Assembly (NCBI GenBank): GCA_965219015.1
Contig: CBDCNH010000013.1
Coordinates: 186,001-250,000 of the forward strand
Reading direction: 5' to 3'
DNA length: 64,000 bases
Source of the DNA: CBDCNH01 sp965219015
GTDB lineage: Bacteria > Pseudomonadota > Alphaproteobacteria > Rhodobacterales > Rhodobacteraceae
The notes under the pieces were generated by a model. It did not search any database, was not told the origin of the DNA, and saw nothing but the letters and a program-made list of their open reading frames with translations. Position numbers and translations under genes: made by a program. Positions 24,156 through 34,305 of the stretch are shown here, piece after piece (the stretch's first letter is position 1; each line of letters opens with the position of its first letter).

Positions 24156-27100
24156 ATGCGCCGGCTTTGTGGCATTCTCGTCGTCGCGCTGTTCGCGACA
24201 CCCCTGCTGGCCCAGGAGGCGCCGGTTCCCGACAGCCGCATCGTCGTCGTCCCCGACACGGACTTCCCCGGCAACGACATCGGCACGGCGTTCGATAGCA
24301 CCTTCGAGGCGTGCAGGGCCGCCTGCCGCGCCGACAACCGCTGCGCGGCGTTCACCTTCAACGAACGCGCCGGCGCCTGCTTCTCGAAGTCCGCCGCCCC
24401 GCTGGCGCAAGCGTTCGCCGGGGCGCGCTCGGCGCTCATGCTGCGGACCGATCCCACGGCGCTTGCACGTGCCGTGACCCGCGCGGCGGAGCTCGGCTTC
24501 CTGACGGATGCCGACATGGCGACCGCGACGGATCAGGCACGCAACCTCGGCAGCGCCTATCCGGCCGGCACGACGCCGGCCGCCGACCTGCTCGCGGCCG
24601 CCGCCCGCGCCACCGCACGCCGCGACAGCGCCAGCGCGCTTGGCTTCATGGGTGCGGCGGTCTCGATCACCGATGCCGCCGACCAGTGGACCGAGCTTGC
24701 ACGGCTGGCGCTGGCGGCGGCGACCGACGACGAGAATCGCGCCTACGACCTCCGCGCCAGCGCCGTTTCGGCGGCGATCAATGCCTACCTCCGCACCGAC
24801 GCGAGACCGGTCCGCGCCTCCGCGCTCGTGGCGCTCGCCGATGCGCTGGAGGCGACCGGGCGGGGACGCGACATGATCCCGGCGCTGCGCCTCGCGCAAA
24901 GCCTCGCCCCGCGCGACGACACGGGCTCGGCGCTCGACCGTGCCATTGCCCGCTACGGCTTCCACATCGCCGACACCACCGTGGAGAGCGACCTCGCCCA
25001 ACCCCGCATCTGCGCCGTCTTTTCCGAGCCGCTGGCTCCTTCGGGCGTGGACTACGCGCCGTTCGTGCAGCTGCCGTCGCAGGACCTCTCCGTCACCGCC
25101 TCGGGCAGCCAGCTCTGCATCGCCGGCGTAGAGCACGGCGCGCGCTATGCCATCACCTTCCGCAAGGGGCTGCCCGCCGCCTCCGGCGAAACGCTCGAAG
25201 CGTCCGCCGAGATCACGCAATACGTCCGCGATCGCACGCCCGCCGTGCGCTTTCCGTCGCGCGCCTACGTGCTCCCGAAGTCGGGCGAGATCGCCGTCCC
25301 GGTCGTCACCGTCAACACGGCGGCGGTCGCGCTGACGCTTTCGCGCGTGAGCGACCGCAACATCCTCCGCGCGATCCAGGGCGATTACTTCGCGCGGCCC
25401 GTGGATGCCTACGACGCCGACCAGTTCGACAGCGAGATCGCCGAGAAGGTCTGGGAAGGGACCGGCGAGACCGGTCAGGAGCTCAACCGCGAGATGACGA
25501 CGCGGCTGCCGCTCGGCGGTGTCGTGGCGGGCCTCTCCCCCGGCGTCTACACGCTCCAGGCGGCGATTCCGGGCGCCGACCCTTACGAAACACCGCCGGC
25601 CGCGCAATGGTTCGTGGTCAGCGACATCGGCCTCACGACGCTGGCGGGGATCGACGGGTTGCACGTGACGGCCCGGAGCCTCGCCACGACCGACGCGAAG
25701 CCGGGTCTTGCGGTGACGCTTCTGTCCGTCGCGAACGCGGTCCTCGGCACCACGACGACCGACGCCGACGGGCAGGCGGACTTCGCGCCCGGTCTGATGA
25801 ACGGCAAGGGCGGCGCCGCGCCGGGGCTGGTGACGGCGACGGACGGCAAGGACGACCTCGCCTTCCTGTCGCTGACCGACGCGGAGTTCGATCTCGCCGA
25901 CCGTGGCGTGACGGGCCGCGAGCCGAGCCCCCCGATCGACGTGTTCCTCGTCACCGACCGGGGCGCCTACCGCGCCGGCGAGACGATCCACGCCACCGCC
26001 CTCGCGCGCGACCCGCGGGCCAACGCCATCGAGGGCCTGCCGCTGACCGCGCGTCTCGTGCGGCCCGACGGCGTGGAATATTCGCGCATGACCGAACCCG
26101 ACGCGGGTGCCGGAGGCCATGTGTTCACGGTGCCCGTCGCGGGTTCCGCGCCGCGCGGGCCGTGGCGGCTCGAGGTCTACGCCGACCCGAAGGCCGCTCC
26201 GCTCGCGGCGACGACCGTGCTCGTCGAGGACTTCCTGCCCGAGCGCATCGACTTCGACCTGGCGCTGCCCGACACGCCGCTCCGGCTCGGCGACCTGCCG
26301 GCCCTGACGGTCGACGCGCGCTATCTCTTCGGGGCCGCGGGCGCCGATCTCGCCATCGAGGGCCAGGCAGCACTCAGCGCCGCTTCGGGGCTCGACGGCT
26401 ATCCGGGCTACGTCTTCGGGCGCGCCGACGAGCCTTTCGATCGCGAGGTGGCGACCCTGCCGGACGGCATCCGAACCGATCAGGCCGGGCACGCCGATGT
26501 GCTCGTCGATCTTCCGGATGTGTCCGATCCCGGCCGCCCGCTCGACCTCACCGTCACCGTCCGCGTGGCGGAAGGCTCGGGGCGCCCCGTCGAGCGACAG
26601 GTGACGACGCCGGTGACGCCCGCCGCGCCCTTCCTCGGCATCCGTCCGCGCTTCGACGGCGCCGTTGCGGAGAACACCGACGCCGGCTTCGACATCCTCG
26701 CCCTCGGCCCGAACCTCGAGCCCGTGCCGCTCCCGACGCACTGGACGCTCGAGCGGATCGAGACGCGCTACCAGTGGTACAGGCAGTACGGCAACTGGGA
26801 CTGGCAGGCGACGACGACGCGCACCCGCGTGGCCGAAGGCGACGTGACGACCAGCGCCGCCGGGCCCTCGGCGATCGCGGCGCGGGTCGGCTGGGGCGAC
26901 TACGAGCTGACCGTCGAGCGCACCGATGTCGCCACGGGCGCCTATGCCAGCGCGTCGATGGAGTTCTACGCCGGCGGATACGCACCCGGCGATGCCGCCG
27001 ATACGCCCGACACGCTCGCTGTGGCACTCGATGCGCCAAGCTATCGCCCCGGCGACACCGCGCATCTCCGGATCGAGCCGCGGGCGGCGGGCCTCGCGCT

Positions 27101-29612
27101 TGTCAGCGTGGTCTCGAACCGGGTCATCGACCGCCAGATCCGCCAGGTGCCCGCCGGCGCCACGGTGATCGACGTGCCGGTCACGGCAGACTGGGGGGCG
27201 GGCGCCTACGTCATGGCCTCCGTGATCCGCCCGATGGACGTGGCGGCCGGACACAATCCCGCGCGGGCCCTCGGCCTCGCCTACGCCGCCGTCGATCCCG
27301 GAGCGCGCCGCCTCGCCGTGACGATCGACGCGCCCGCCGAGGCCGAGCCGCGCGGGCCGCTCACCGTGTCGCTGCGTGTGCCGGGCGTGGCGCAAGGCGA
27401 AACCGCTTATGCCACCATTGCCGCCGTCGACGTGGGGATCCTGAACCTCACCGCCTACAAGGCTCCCGACCCGGCCGGCTACTACTTCGGCCAGCGCAAG
27501 CTCGGCGTCGCCGTCCGCGACATCTACGGCAGGCTGATCGACGGTCTGAACGGCACTCTCGGCGCGGTCCGCTCGGGGGGAGATGCGGGCGGACCCGGCC
27601 CCGCCGCCCCGCCGCCGACCGAGGAGCTCGTTGCCTACTTCACCGGCCCCGTCACCGTCGGCACCGATGGCATCGCGACCGCGACGTTCGACCTCCCGAG
27701 CTTCAACGGCAGCGTGCGCGTGATGGCGACGGTCTGGTCGCACTCGGGCGTCGGCGCCGCCACCGCGGACGTTCTGGTGCGCGATCCGGTCGTCGTGACC
27801 GCTAGCCTGCCGCGCTTCATGGCCCCCGGCGACGCGAGCCGGTTGCAGCTCGAGATCGTCCACGCCCGCGGTCCCGCCGGCCGGATGGGGCTCGACGTCA
27901 CCGCGACGGGCGTCACGCTCGCCCGCGGCGACGTCCCCTCCGGCGTCGATCTCGCGGACGGCGGGCGCACCACGGTCGAGATCCCGTTCACCGCGGGAGA
28001 CCCCGGCATCGCCCGCATCGAGGTCGCGGTCACCACTCCGGACGGCCACCAGCTCGTCAAGCCGCTCGTGCTCCCCGTCGAAGCGCTCGATCCCGCCATC
28101 GCCGCCACGAGCCGTTTCGACCTCGACCCCGGACGGACCTTCACGCTCGACGCGAACCTCTTCGCGGGCCTGCGCGCCGGAACCGCGTCGGCCGTCGTTG
28201 CTGCGGGTCCGATCGCGCGCCTGAACGCGCCCGGCCTCCTCGCGACGCTCGACCGCTATCCCTACGGCTGCACCGAGCAGCTTGCGTCGAAGGCGCTGCC
28301 GCTCCTCTACCTGTCCGACGTGGCGCGCGCGATGAACCTCGCCTCTGCCGGCGACATCGACGCCCGCATCGACGAGTCGATCACCGAGATCCTCGCCAAC
28401 CAGTCCTCGAACGGCGCGTTCCGGCTCTGGGAAGCGGGCTCCGGCGACCCCTGGCTCGACGCCTTCGCCACGGATTTCCTCAGCCGCGCCCGTGCCACGG
28501 GCCACGCGGTCCCCGATGTCGCGTTTCGGAACGCGATGGACAACCTCCGCAACGGGGTGAACACCGCGCAGGACTTCGACACGGCCGCCGAAGGTGGCGG
28601 AGCCCTCGCCTACGCGCTGATGGTGCTGGCGCGCGAAGGCGCGGCGGCGGTCGGCGACCTGCGCTACTACGCCGACGTCAAGGCAGCCGCGTTCGACACG
28701 CCCATCGCCGCGGCACAGCTCGGGGCCGCGCTCGCCTCCTACGGCGACCCGACCCGCGCCGACGCGATGTTCGCCCGCGCCGCCCGGATCGCCGCCGCGC
28801 AGACCGACGACAGCTACACGTGGCGGGCGGACTACGGCACCGGGCTGCGCGACGCCGCGGCCGTGCTGGCGCTCGCCGAGGAGTCCGGCAGTACCGCCTT
28901 CGACACGGGGCCGCTCGTCACCCGCGTCGCCGCGGGAACCGCCTCCGGTCAACTCTCGACGCAGGAAGCCACCTGGGCGCTGCTGGCCACCCACGCGCTG
29001 ATCGGCCGCCCCGGCGCGGACGGGCTCACGCTCGACGGCGCGACCGTCACGGGGCCGCTCGTCCGCGTCCTCGGTTCGGCGGTCGACGCCGACGGCACGG
29101 CGATCCGCAACGGCGGCGCCATGCCCGCCACGCTGACGCTTACCACCTTCGGCGTACCCGAGGCGCCGGTGTCCGCTGGCGGCAACGGCTACGCCATCGC
29201 GCGGCGGTACTACGCGCTCGACGGCGCAGCGGTCGATCCCGCGACGGTCAAGGCCGGCACCCGGCTTCTCACTGTCGTCGAGGTCACGCCGTTCTCCGAC
29301 ACCGAAGCGCGGCTGATGGTCGTCGATCCGCTGCCCGCCGGGTTCGAGATCGACAACCCGAACCTAATCCGCGGCGGCGACGTGGCGGACCTGGGGTTGG
29401 ATCTCCTCGAGGACGCCGCCCACACGGAGTTCCGGCAAGACGAATTCCGCGCCGCGGTCGACTGGTCAGGAACCGCGGGGTTCCGCGTGGGCTACATCGT
29501 CCGCGCGATCTCGCCCGGCGTGTTCGCGCATCCGGCTGCCTCCGTCGAGGACATGTACCGCCCGGACTACCGCGCCCGGACCGACGCAGGCACCGTGACC
29601 GTCACGCCATGA
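24156..29612 (+). CDS. Bacterial alpha-2-macroglobulin with N-terminal PAN/apple-like domain
   Basis: 1818 residues from the ATG at 24156, where a signal peptide begins (MRRLCGILVV then ALFATPLLAQ) after an ACGGAGAG site; the frame is open upstream but lacks a signal. Residues about 20-90 form a four-cysteine PAN/apple-like module (ACRAACRADNRCAAF, GACFSK). Macroglobulin and bait-like regions follow, and the thioester motif GCTEQ lies at Cys1372-Gln1375 (28266-28280). Bacterial macroglobulins trap proteases in the periplasm. No lipobox cysteine is visible, so it is probably soluble rather than lipid-anchored. pbpC overlaps its stop by 4 nt, a known partnership thought to protect and repair the wall after attack. 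Confidence 0.93.
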   Translation: MRRLCGILVVALFATPLLAQEAPVPDSRIVVVPDTDFPGNDIGTAFDSTFEACRAACRADNRCAAFTFNERAGACFSKSAAPLAQAFAGARSALMLRTDPTALARAVTRAAELGFLTDADMATATDQARNLGSAYPAGTTPAADLLAAAARATARRDSASALGFMGAAVSITDAADQWTELARLALAAATDDENRAYDLRASAVSAAINAYLRTDARPVRASALVALADALEATGRGRDMIPALRLAQSLAPRDDTGSALDRAIARYGFHIADTTVESDLAQPRICAVFSEPLAPSGVDYAPFVQLPSQDLSVTASGSQLCIAGVEHGARYAITFRKGLPAASGETLEASAEITQYVRDRTPAVRFPSRAYVLPKSGEIAVPVVTVNTAAVALTLSRVSDRNILRAIQGDYFARPVDAYDADQFDSEIAEKVWEGTGETGQELNREMTTRLPLGGVVAGLSPGVYTLQAAIPGADPYETPPAAQWFVVSDIGLTTLAGIDGLHVTARSLATTDAKPGLAVTLLSVANAVLGTTTTDADGQADFAPGLMNGKGGAAPGLVTATDGKDDLAFLSLTDAEFDLADRGVTGREPSPPIDVFLVTDRGAYRAGETIHATALARDPRANAIEGLPLTARLVRPDGVEYSRMTEPDAGAGGHVFTVPVAGSAPRGPWRLEVYADPKAAPLAATTVLVEDFLPERIDFDLALPDTPLRLGDLPALTVDARYLFGAAGADLAIEGQAALSAASGLDGYPGYVFGRADEPFDREVATLPDGIRTDQAGHADVLVDLPDVSDPGRPLDLTVTVRVAEGSGRPVERQVTTPVTPAAPFLGIRPRFDGAVAENTDAGFDILALGPNLEPVPLPTHWTLERIETRYQWYRQYGNWDWQATTTRTRVAEGDVTTSAAGPSAIAARVGWGDYELTVERTDVATGAYASASMEFYAGGYAPGDAADTPDTLAVALDAPSYRPGDTAHLRIEPRAAGLALVSVVSNRVIDRQIRQVPAGATVIDVPVTADWGAGAYVMASVIRPMDVAAGHNPARALGLAYAAVDPGARRLAVTIDAPAEAEPRGPLTVSLRVPGVAQGETAYATIAAVDVGILNLTAYKAPDPAGYYFGQRKLGVAVRDIYGRLIDGLNGTLGAVRSGGDAGGPGPAAPPPTEELVAYFTGPVTVGTDGIATATFDLPSFNGSVRVMATVWSHSGVGAATADVLVRDPVVVTASLPRFMAPGDASRLQLEIVHARGPAGRMGLDVTATGVTLARGDVPSGVDLADGGRTTVEIPFTAGDPGIARIEVAVTTPDGHQLVKPLVLPVEALDPAIAATSRFDLDPGRTFTLDANLFAGLRAGTASAVVAAGPIARLNAPGLLATLDRYPYGCTEQLASKALPLLYLSDVARAMNLASAGDIDARIDESITEILANQSSNGAFRLWEAGSGDPWLDAFATDFLSRARATGHAVPDVAFRNAMDNLRNGVNTAQDFDTAAEGGGALAYALMVLAREGAAAVGDLRYYADVKAAAFDTPIAAAQLGAALASYGDPTRADAMFARAARIAAAQTDDSYTWRADYGTGLRDAAAVLALAEESGSTAFDTGPLVTRVAAGTASGQLSTQEATWALLATHALIGRPGADGLTLDGATVTGPLVRVLGSAVDADGTAIRNGGAMPATLTLTTFGVPEAPVSAGGNGYAIARRYYALDGAAVDPATVKAGTRLLTVVEVTPFSDTEARLMVVDPLPAGFEIDNPNLIRGGDVADLGLDLLEDAAHTEFRQDEFRAAVDWSGTAGFRVGYIVRAISPGVFAHPAASVEDMYRPDYRARTDAGTVTVTP

Positions 29613-31642
29613 CGCGTGCCCTCGCGCTCGCCGCGTTGCTGCTCTGGGCGGGCGCGCTCGGCCGCGACAGGCTCGATGCCTGGATCGACGCGACCGTCCT
29701 GCCGCCCCTCGCCGCGGAGGCATCGGTCGAGGTGCGCGCCCGCGACGGCACGCTCCTGCGCGCGTTCACCGTGGAAGGCGACCGCTGGCGCCTCGGCGCG
29801 ACGGCGCCGGACGTCGATCCCGGCTACGTCGCGATGCTCATGGCCTACGAGGACCGCAGATTTCTTCATCACCGGGGCGTCGACCTGCGGGCCATGCTCC
29901 GCGCGGCGGGGCAGGCCGTCACGCACCGCGGCATCGTCTCGGGCGGGTCGACCCTGACGATGCAGGTCGCGCGGCTGCTGGAAGCATCGGGCACGGGCGC
30001 GTGGCGCGGCAAGCTGCGGCAGATCCGCGTTGCGGTGGCGCTGGAGCGGCGGCTCGACAAGGCAGCGATCCTCGATCTCTACCTCATGCACGCACCCTTC
30101 GGCGGCAACATCGAGGGCCTGCGCGCGGCAAGCCTCGCATGGTTCGGGAAGGAACCGCGCCGTCTCACGACCGCCGAGGCGGCGTTGCTGGTGGCTCTGC
30201 CGCAAAGCCCCGAAGCGCGGCGTCCGGACCGGCACCCGGAGGCGGCCCGTGCCGCCCGCGCCCGAGTGCTGCAACGGCTGGAGGCACAGGGTGTGATCGA
30301 CCACGACACGGCTATCTCAGCCGCAAGAGAGCCTGTTCCGACCGTGCGACACCCCGCTCCCATCCTCGCGCCGCTCCTCACGGAGCGGCTCAGGGCGCGC
30401 ACGCCGACCGTCACTCGAATCGACACGACCCTCGACGCGCGCCTTCAGGCGAGCCTCGAGGCGCTGGCCGGCGAGGCGGTGCGCGGGCGCGGCGACCGAC
30501 TGTCGGCGGCCATCGTCGCGGCCGACCACCGCACCGGCGAGATCCTCGCCTCCGTCGGCACGCCCGCCTTCGGGGATGACCGGCGCCTGGGCTTCGTCGA
30601 CATGACGGAGGCTCTCCGCTCGCCCGGATCGACCCTGAAGCCGCTGATCTACGGGCTTTCGTTCGACGAGGGGCTGGCGCATCCCGAGACGCTGATCGAC
30701 GACCTGCCGCGCGCGTTCGGGGGCTGGGCGCCACAAAACTTCGACCGGACGTTCCAAGGCACCGTGCGGGTGCGCGAGGCCCTGCAGCAGTCGCTGAACG
30801 TGCCCGCGGTGACGGTGCTCGACGCGCTCGGACCGGCCCGGCTGATGTCCGCCCTCGACCGCGCGCATGTCCGCGCCGTGGTGCCGGGCGGCGCGCCGGG
30901 CCTTGCGGTGGCCCTCGGCGGCGTGGGGGTCAGCCTGACGGACCTCGTGCAACTCTACGCCGGGATCGCCAATGGAGGCATGGCGGTCGACCTGCATGCG
31001 ACGGGCGCGGCCGGTACGCCGTCGCGGCAGCTCCTCTCGCCGGTCGCGGCCTGGGAAGTCGGCGACATCCTCGCCGGCCTCACGCCTCCGCCGGGGTCGC
31101 CGGCGCACGCCATCGCCTACAAGACCGGCACGTCCTACGGCCACCGCGACGCCTGGGCCATCGGCTTTGACGGCGCGCATGTGATCGGCGTCTGGATGGG
31201 GCGCGCGGATGGGGCGCCGGTGCCGGGCGCGTTCGGCGGCGATCTCGCCGCCCCGGTGCTCTTCCGGGCCTTCGCGCGCCTCGCGCCAAAGCCGGTGCGG
31301 CTGCCGCCACCGCCACCCGAGACGCTGACGGTCGCGAACGCCGACCTGCCAGCGCCGCTGCGGCACTTCGCGCGCCGGGACGCCGTGTTCGCACCCGACC
31401 GCGATGCGCCGGAACTCGTGTTTCCACCGGACGGGGCCGAGATCGAGACGGACGGAGCCCCTCTCGCCGCGCGCGTACGCGGCGGCACGGCGCCCTTCAC
31501 CTGGCTCGCCGACGGCCGCCCGGTTGCCCTGCGCGAACGCCGCCGCGAGACCTCGCTCGACCTCGCGGGCCCTGGCTGGGTCGACATCGCGGTGATCGAC
31601 GCTCAAGGCCGCACGGCACATGCGAGCGTGACGCTCCGCTGA
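29609..31642 (+). CDS. pbpC: Penicillin-binding protein 1C
   Basis: 677 residues from the ATG at 29609, coupled to the macroglobulin gene by an ATGA overlap. An N-terminal signal anchor (ALALAALLLWAGALG) precedes the GT51 glycosyltransferase with catalytic Glu81 in AYEDRRFLHHRGVD. The transpeptidase has the SxxK motif at Ser341-Lys344 (SPGSTLKPLI) and KTGTS at 505-509. The C-terminal 100 residues fit the BiPBP_C module of PbpC (FPPDGAEIE, WLADGRPV). It polymerises and possibly cross-links peptidoglycan. Both catalytic sites look intact. mutS follows with a 56-nt gap. Confidence 0.95.
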   Translation: MTRALALAALLLWAGALGRDRLDAWIDATVLPPLAAEASVEVRARDGTLLRAFTVEGDRWRLGATAPDVDPGYVAMLMAYEDRRFLHHRGVDLRAMLRAAGQAVTHRGIVSGGSTLTMQVARLLEASGTGAWRGKLRQIRVAVALERRLDKAAILDLYLMHAPFGGNIEGLRAASLAWFGKEPRRLTTAEAALLVALPQSPEARRPDRHPEAARAARARVLQRLEAQGVIDHDTAISAAREPVPTVRHPAPILAPLLTERLRARTPTVTRIDTTLDARLQASLEALAGEAVRGRGDRLSAAIVAADHRTGEILASVGTPAFGDDRRLGFVDMTEALRSPGSTLKPLIYGLSFDEGLAHPETLIDDLPRAFGGWAPQNFDRTFQGTVRVREALQQSLNVPAVTVLDALGPARLMSALDRAHVRAVVPGGAPGLAVALGGVGVSLTDLVQLYAGIANGGMAVDLHATGAAGTPSRQLLSPVAAWEVGDILAGLTPPPGSPAHAIAYKTGTSYGHRDAWAIGFDGAHVIGVWMGRADGAPVPGAFGGDLAAPVLFRAFARLAPKPVRLPPPPPETLTVANADLPAPLRHFARRDAVFAPDRDAPELVFPPDGAEIETDGAPLAARVRGGTAPFTWLADGRPVALRERRRETSLDLAGPGWVDIAVIDAQGRTAHASVTLR

Positions 31643-31698
31643 CCTTTCGAGCCGCGCGCGAGCCGCTTATGGTCGTCCGACGCGGGCGTGAGGGACAC

Positions 31699-34305
31699 AT
31701 GGCGGACACGGGCGTGACGCCGATGATGGCGCAATATCTCGACATCAAGGCCGGGCACCCCGACGCGCTGCTGTTCTACCGGATGGGCGATTTCTACGAG
31801 ATGTTCTTCGACGACGCGGTCGCGGCGGCGGCGGCGCTCGACATCGCGCTGACGAAGCGCGGCCGGCACCTCGACGCCGACATTCCGATGTGCGGCGTGC
31901 CGGTCGCAAGCTCGGACGGCTACCTGATGACGCTGATCCGCAAGGGCTTTCGCGTCGCCATCGCCGAGCAGATCGAGGATCCGGCAGCGGCCAAGCGCCG
32001 GGGCGCGAAATCCGTCGTGGCGCGGGCGGTGACCCGCGTGGTGACGCCCGGCACGCTGACCGAGGATGCGCTTCTCGATGCGCGCCGCCCGAACTGGCTC
32101 GCGGCTTTCGCGGTCGTGCGCGGCGAGGGCGCGCTCGCCTGGGCCGACGTCTCGACGGGCGTCCTTCGTACCGGCCCCTGCGCGCCCGCCGAGCTTGGCC
32201 GTGAGCTTGCCCGGCTGGCTCCACGCGAGGTTCTCCTGGCGGAAGGCGGCGCTTACCGGGATGCGGTGGTCCAGTCCGGTGCTGCGCCGACGGAGCCGGC
32301 GCGGGCGACGTTCGATACCGCGTCGGCCCGGAAGCGGCTTTGCGCGCTCTGGGGACTGTCCTCGCTCGACGTATACGGCGCCTTCGGGCACGCCGAACTC
32401 GCGGCGATGGGCGCGCTCGCCGCCTATGTCGAGCTGACCCAGGCCGGGCGGGCTCCGCATCTCCTGCCGCCGGTTCGCGAGCTTCCCGCCGGACGGATGC
32501 GGATCGACGCCGCAACGCGCGCGAGCCTCGAGATCACCACGAGCCTCTCGGGCGCGCGCAGCGGCAGCCTTCTCGATGCCATCGACCGGACCCGCACCGG
32601 ACCCGGCGGACGGCTCCTCGCCGAGCGGCTTGGCAGCCCGTCGTGCGAGCTGACCGTGATCGAGCGCCGCCTGGCTGCGGTCGCGTTCCTGCGAGGCGAG
32701 AGCCGCATCTTGCACGATGTCCGCACCGAACTCGGTCACGTGCCCGACGTCGACCGTGCGCTGGGGCGATTGTCGCTCGACCGGGGCGGCCCGCGCGATC
32801 TCGGCGCCGTGCGGACGGCACTCGCCTGCGCCGCGACGATATCCGGATGGCTCGGGGCGGTCTTGCCCCCGCTGCTGGCGGAGGCACGGCACGCGCTCGT
32901 CGGGCTCACCGCTCTTGCCGAGATGCTCGATGCCGCGCTCGGCGGCGACCTGCCCGTGCTCGCGCGCGACGGCGGGTTCATCGCGCCCGGCCATGACGCA
33001 GCACTCGATGCGGCCCGGACGCTGCGCGACGAGAGCCGCACGGTCATCGCGAGCCTCCAGGCGCGCTACGCAAGGCTCGCGGGCGTAACCTCGCTGAAGG
33101 TGCGGCACAACAACGTGCTTGGCTATTTCGTCGAGACCACCGCGACCCATGCCGAGAAGATGCGCGCACTCCCGGAGACCTTCGTGCATCGCCAGACGAC
33201 CGCCGGGCAGGTGCGTTTCGCGACCGCCGAGCTCGCCGACCTCGAGACGCGCATTCTCGACGCCGGGGCCGAGGCGTTGGCCATCGAGCTGCAGCACTTC
33301 GCGGAGCTTCGAGCGCAGGTGCTCGCGCGTAGGGTGGAGCTGACGCGGATGGCTCGCGCGCTGGCGGAAATCGACGTGGCGGCGGGCTTTGCCGAGGTCG
33401 CGCGCTCCGGCGCCTGGACCGAGCCTGAGGTCGACGACGGCCGCGCCTTCGACATCGAGGGCGGTCGCCACCCGGTCGTGGAGTCCGCGCTCCGCCGCGT
33501 CGGCGGCACCGGCTACGTCGCCAACGACTGCCACCTGAGCCCCGGCGACGGCGCTGCGATCCGGCTGCTGACGGGCCCGAACATGGCCGGGAAGTCGACG
33601 TATCTCCGCCAGAACGCGCTCATCGCCCTTCTCGCGCAGGCGGGGGCCTTCGTGCCGGCGGAGCATGCCCACATCGGCATCGTGAGCCAGATCTTCAGCC
33701 GCGTCGGCGCGGCGGACGACCTTGCGCGGGGCCGCTCTACCTTCATGGTCGAGATGATCGAGACCGCGGCAATCCTGCATCAGGCCGACGACCGCGCGTT
33801 CGTCATCCTCGACGAGATCGGCCGCGGCACGGCGACCTATGACGGGCTCTCGATCGCTTGGGCGACCCTGGAGCACCTGCATGACGTGAACCGCTGCCGC
33901 GGGCTCTTTGCCACCCATTATCACGAGCTGACGGGGCTGGCCGGACGCCTTGACGGGGTGACCAACGCGACGATGGCGGTCAAGGAGTTCCGCGGCGACG
34001 TCGTGTTCCTGCACGAGGTGCGAGACGGGGCTGCGGATCGATCCTACGGGATTCAGGTGGCGCGGCTCGCAGGGCTGCCGCTGCCGGTCGTCGCCCGCGC
34101 AAAAGCGGTGCTCGCGACACTGGAGCGCACCAACGGGCGGACGCTGGCGATGCCGGCGGACCTGCCGCTCTTTGCAGCGGCGCCGCCTCCGGCAAGAACC
34201 GAACCGAAAGCACTTTCGATGCTGCAGGATGCCGATCCCGACGCTCTGACCCCGAAAGCGGCGTTGGAGCTCGTCTACGCGCTGAAAGCGACCTTGTCCG
34301 GTTAG
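31699..34305 (+). CDS. mutS: DNA mismatch repair protein MutS
   Basis: 868 residues. The start MADTGVTPMMAQYLDIK at 31699 is preferred to an in-frame one at 31669 because the family opens with this segment and a GTGAGGG site precedes it. The mismatch-binding motif FYRMGDFYEMF contains the Phe-x-Glu that stacks on mispairs. The ABC ATPase contains Walker A TGPNMAGKSTYLRQ with Lys632, then Walker B VILDEIGRGTATYDG and ATHYHEL. Its stop overlaps the convergent grpE stop by 4 nt. Post-replicative repair makes it a natural neighbour of recQ and the replication genes, though not in an operon with them. Confidence 0.98.
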   Translation: MADTGVTPMMAQYLDIKAGHPDALLFYRMGDFYEMFFDDAVAAAAALDIALTKRGRHLDADIPMCGVPVASSDGYLMTLIRKGFRVAIAEQIEDPAAAKRRGAKSVVARAVTRVVTPGTLTEDALLDARRPNWLAAFAVVRGEGALAWADVSTGVLRTGPCAPAELGRELARLAPREVLLAEGGAYRDAVVQSGAAPTEPARATFDTASARKRLCALWGLSSLDVYGAFGHAELAAMGALAAYVELTQAGRAPHLLPPVRELPAGRMRIDAATRASLEITTSLSGARSGSLLDAIDRTRTGPGGRLLAERLGSPSCELTVIERRLAAVAFLRGESRILHDVRTELGHVPDVDRALGRLSLDRGGPRDLGAVRTALACAATISGWLGAVLPPLLAEARHALVGLTALAEMLDAALGGDLPVLARDGGFIAPGHDAALDAARTLRDESRTVIASLQARYARLAGVTSLKVRHNNVLGYFVETTATHAEKMRALPETFVHRQTTAGQVRFATAELADLETRILDAGAEALAIELQHFAELRAQVLARRVELTRMARALAEIDVAAGFAEVARSGAWTEPEVDDGRAFDIEGGRHPVVESALRRVGGTGYVANDCHLSPGDGAAIRLLTGPNMAGKSTYLRQNALIALLAQAGAFVPAEHAHIGIVSQIFSRVGAADDLARGRSTFMVEMIETAAILHQADDRAFVILDEIGRGTATYDGLSIAWATLEHLHDVNRCRGLFATHYHELTGLAGRLDGVTNATMAVKEFRGDVVFLHEVRDGAADRSYGIQVARLAGLPLPVVARAKAVLATLERTNGRTLAMPADLPLFAAAPPPARTEPKALSMLQDADPDALTPKAALELVYALKATLSG

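Noticed and set aside
23853..28994. A 1713-codon open frame on the minus strand opposite the macroglobulin gene
   Set aside because: It is the antisense of a GC-rich coding region; the translation is Arg/Gly/Val/His-rich, has no recognisable domain and no ribosome-binding site, as expected for shadow frames at this GC content.
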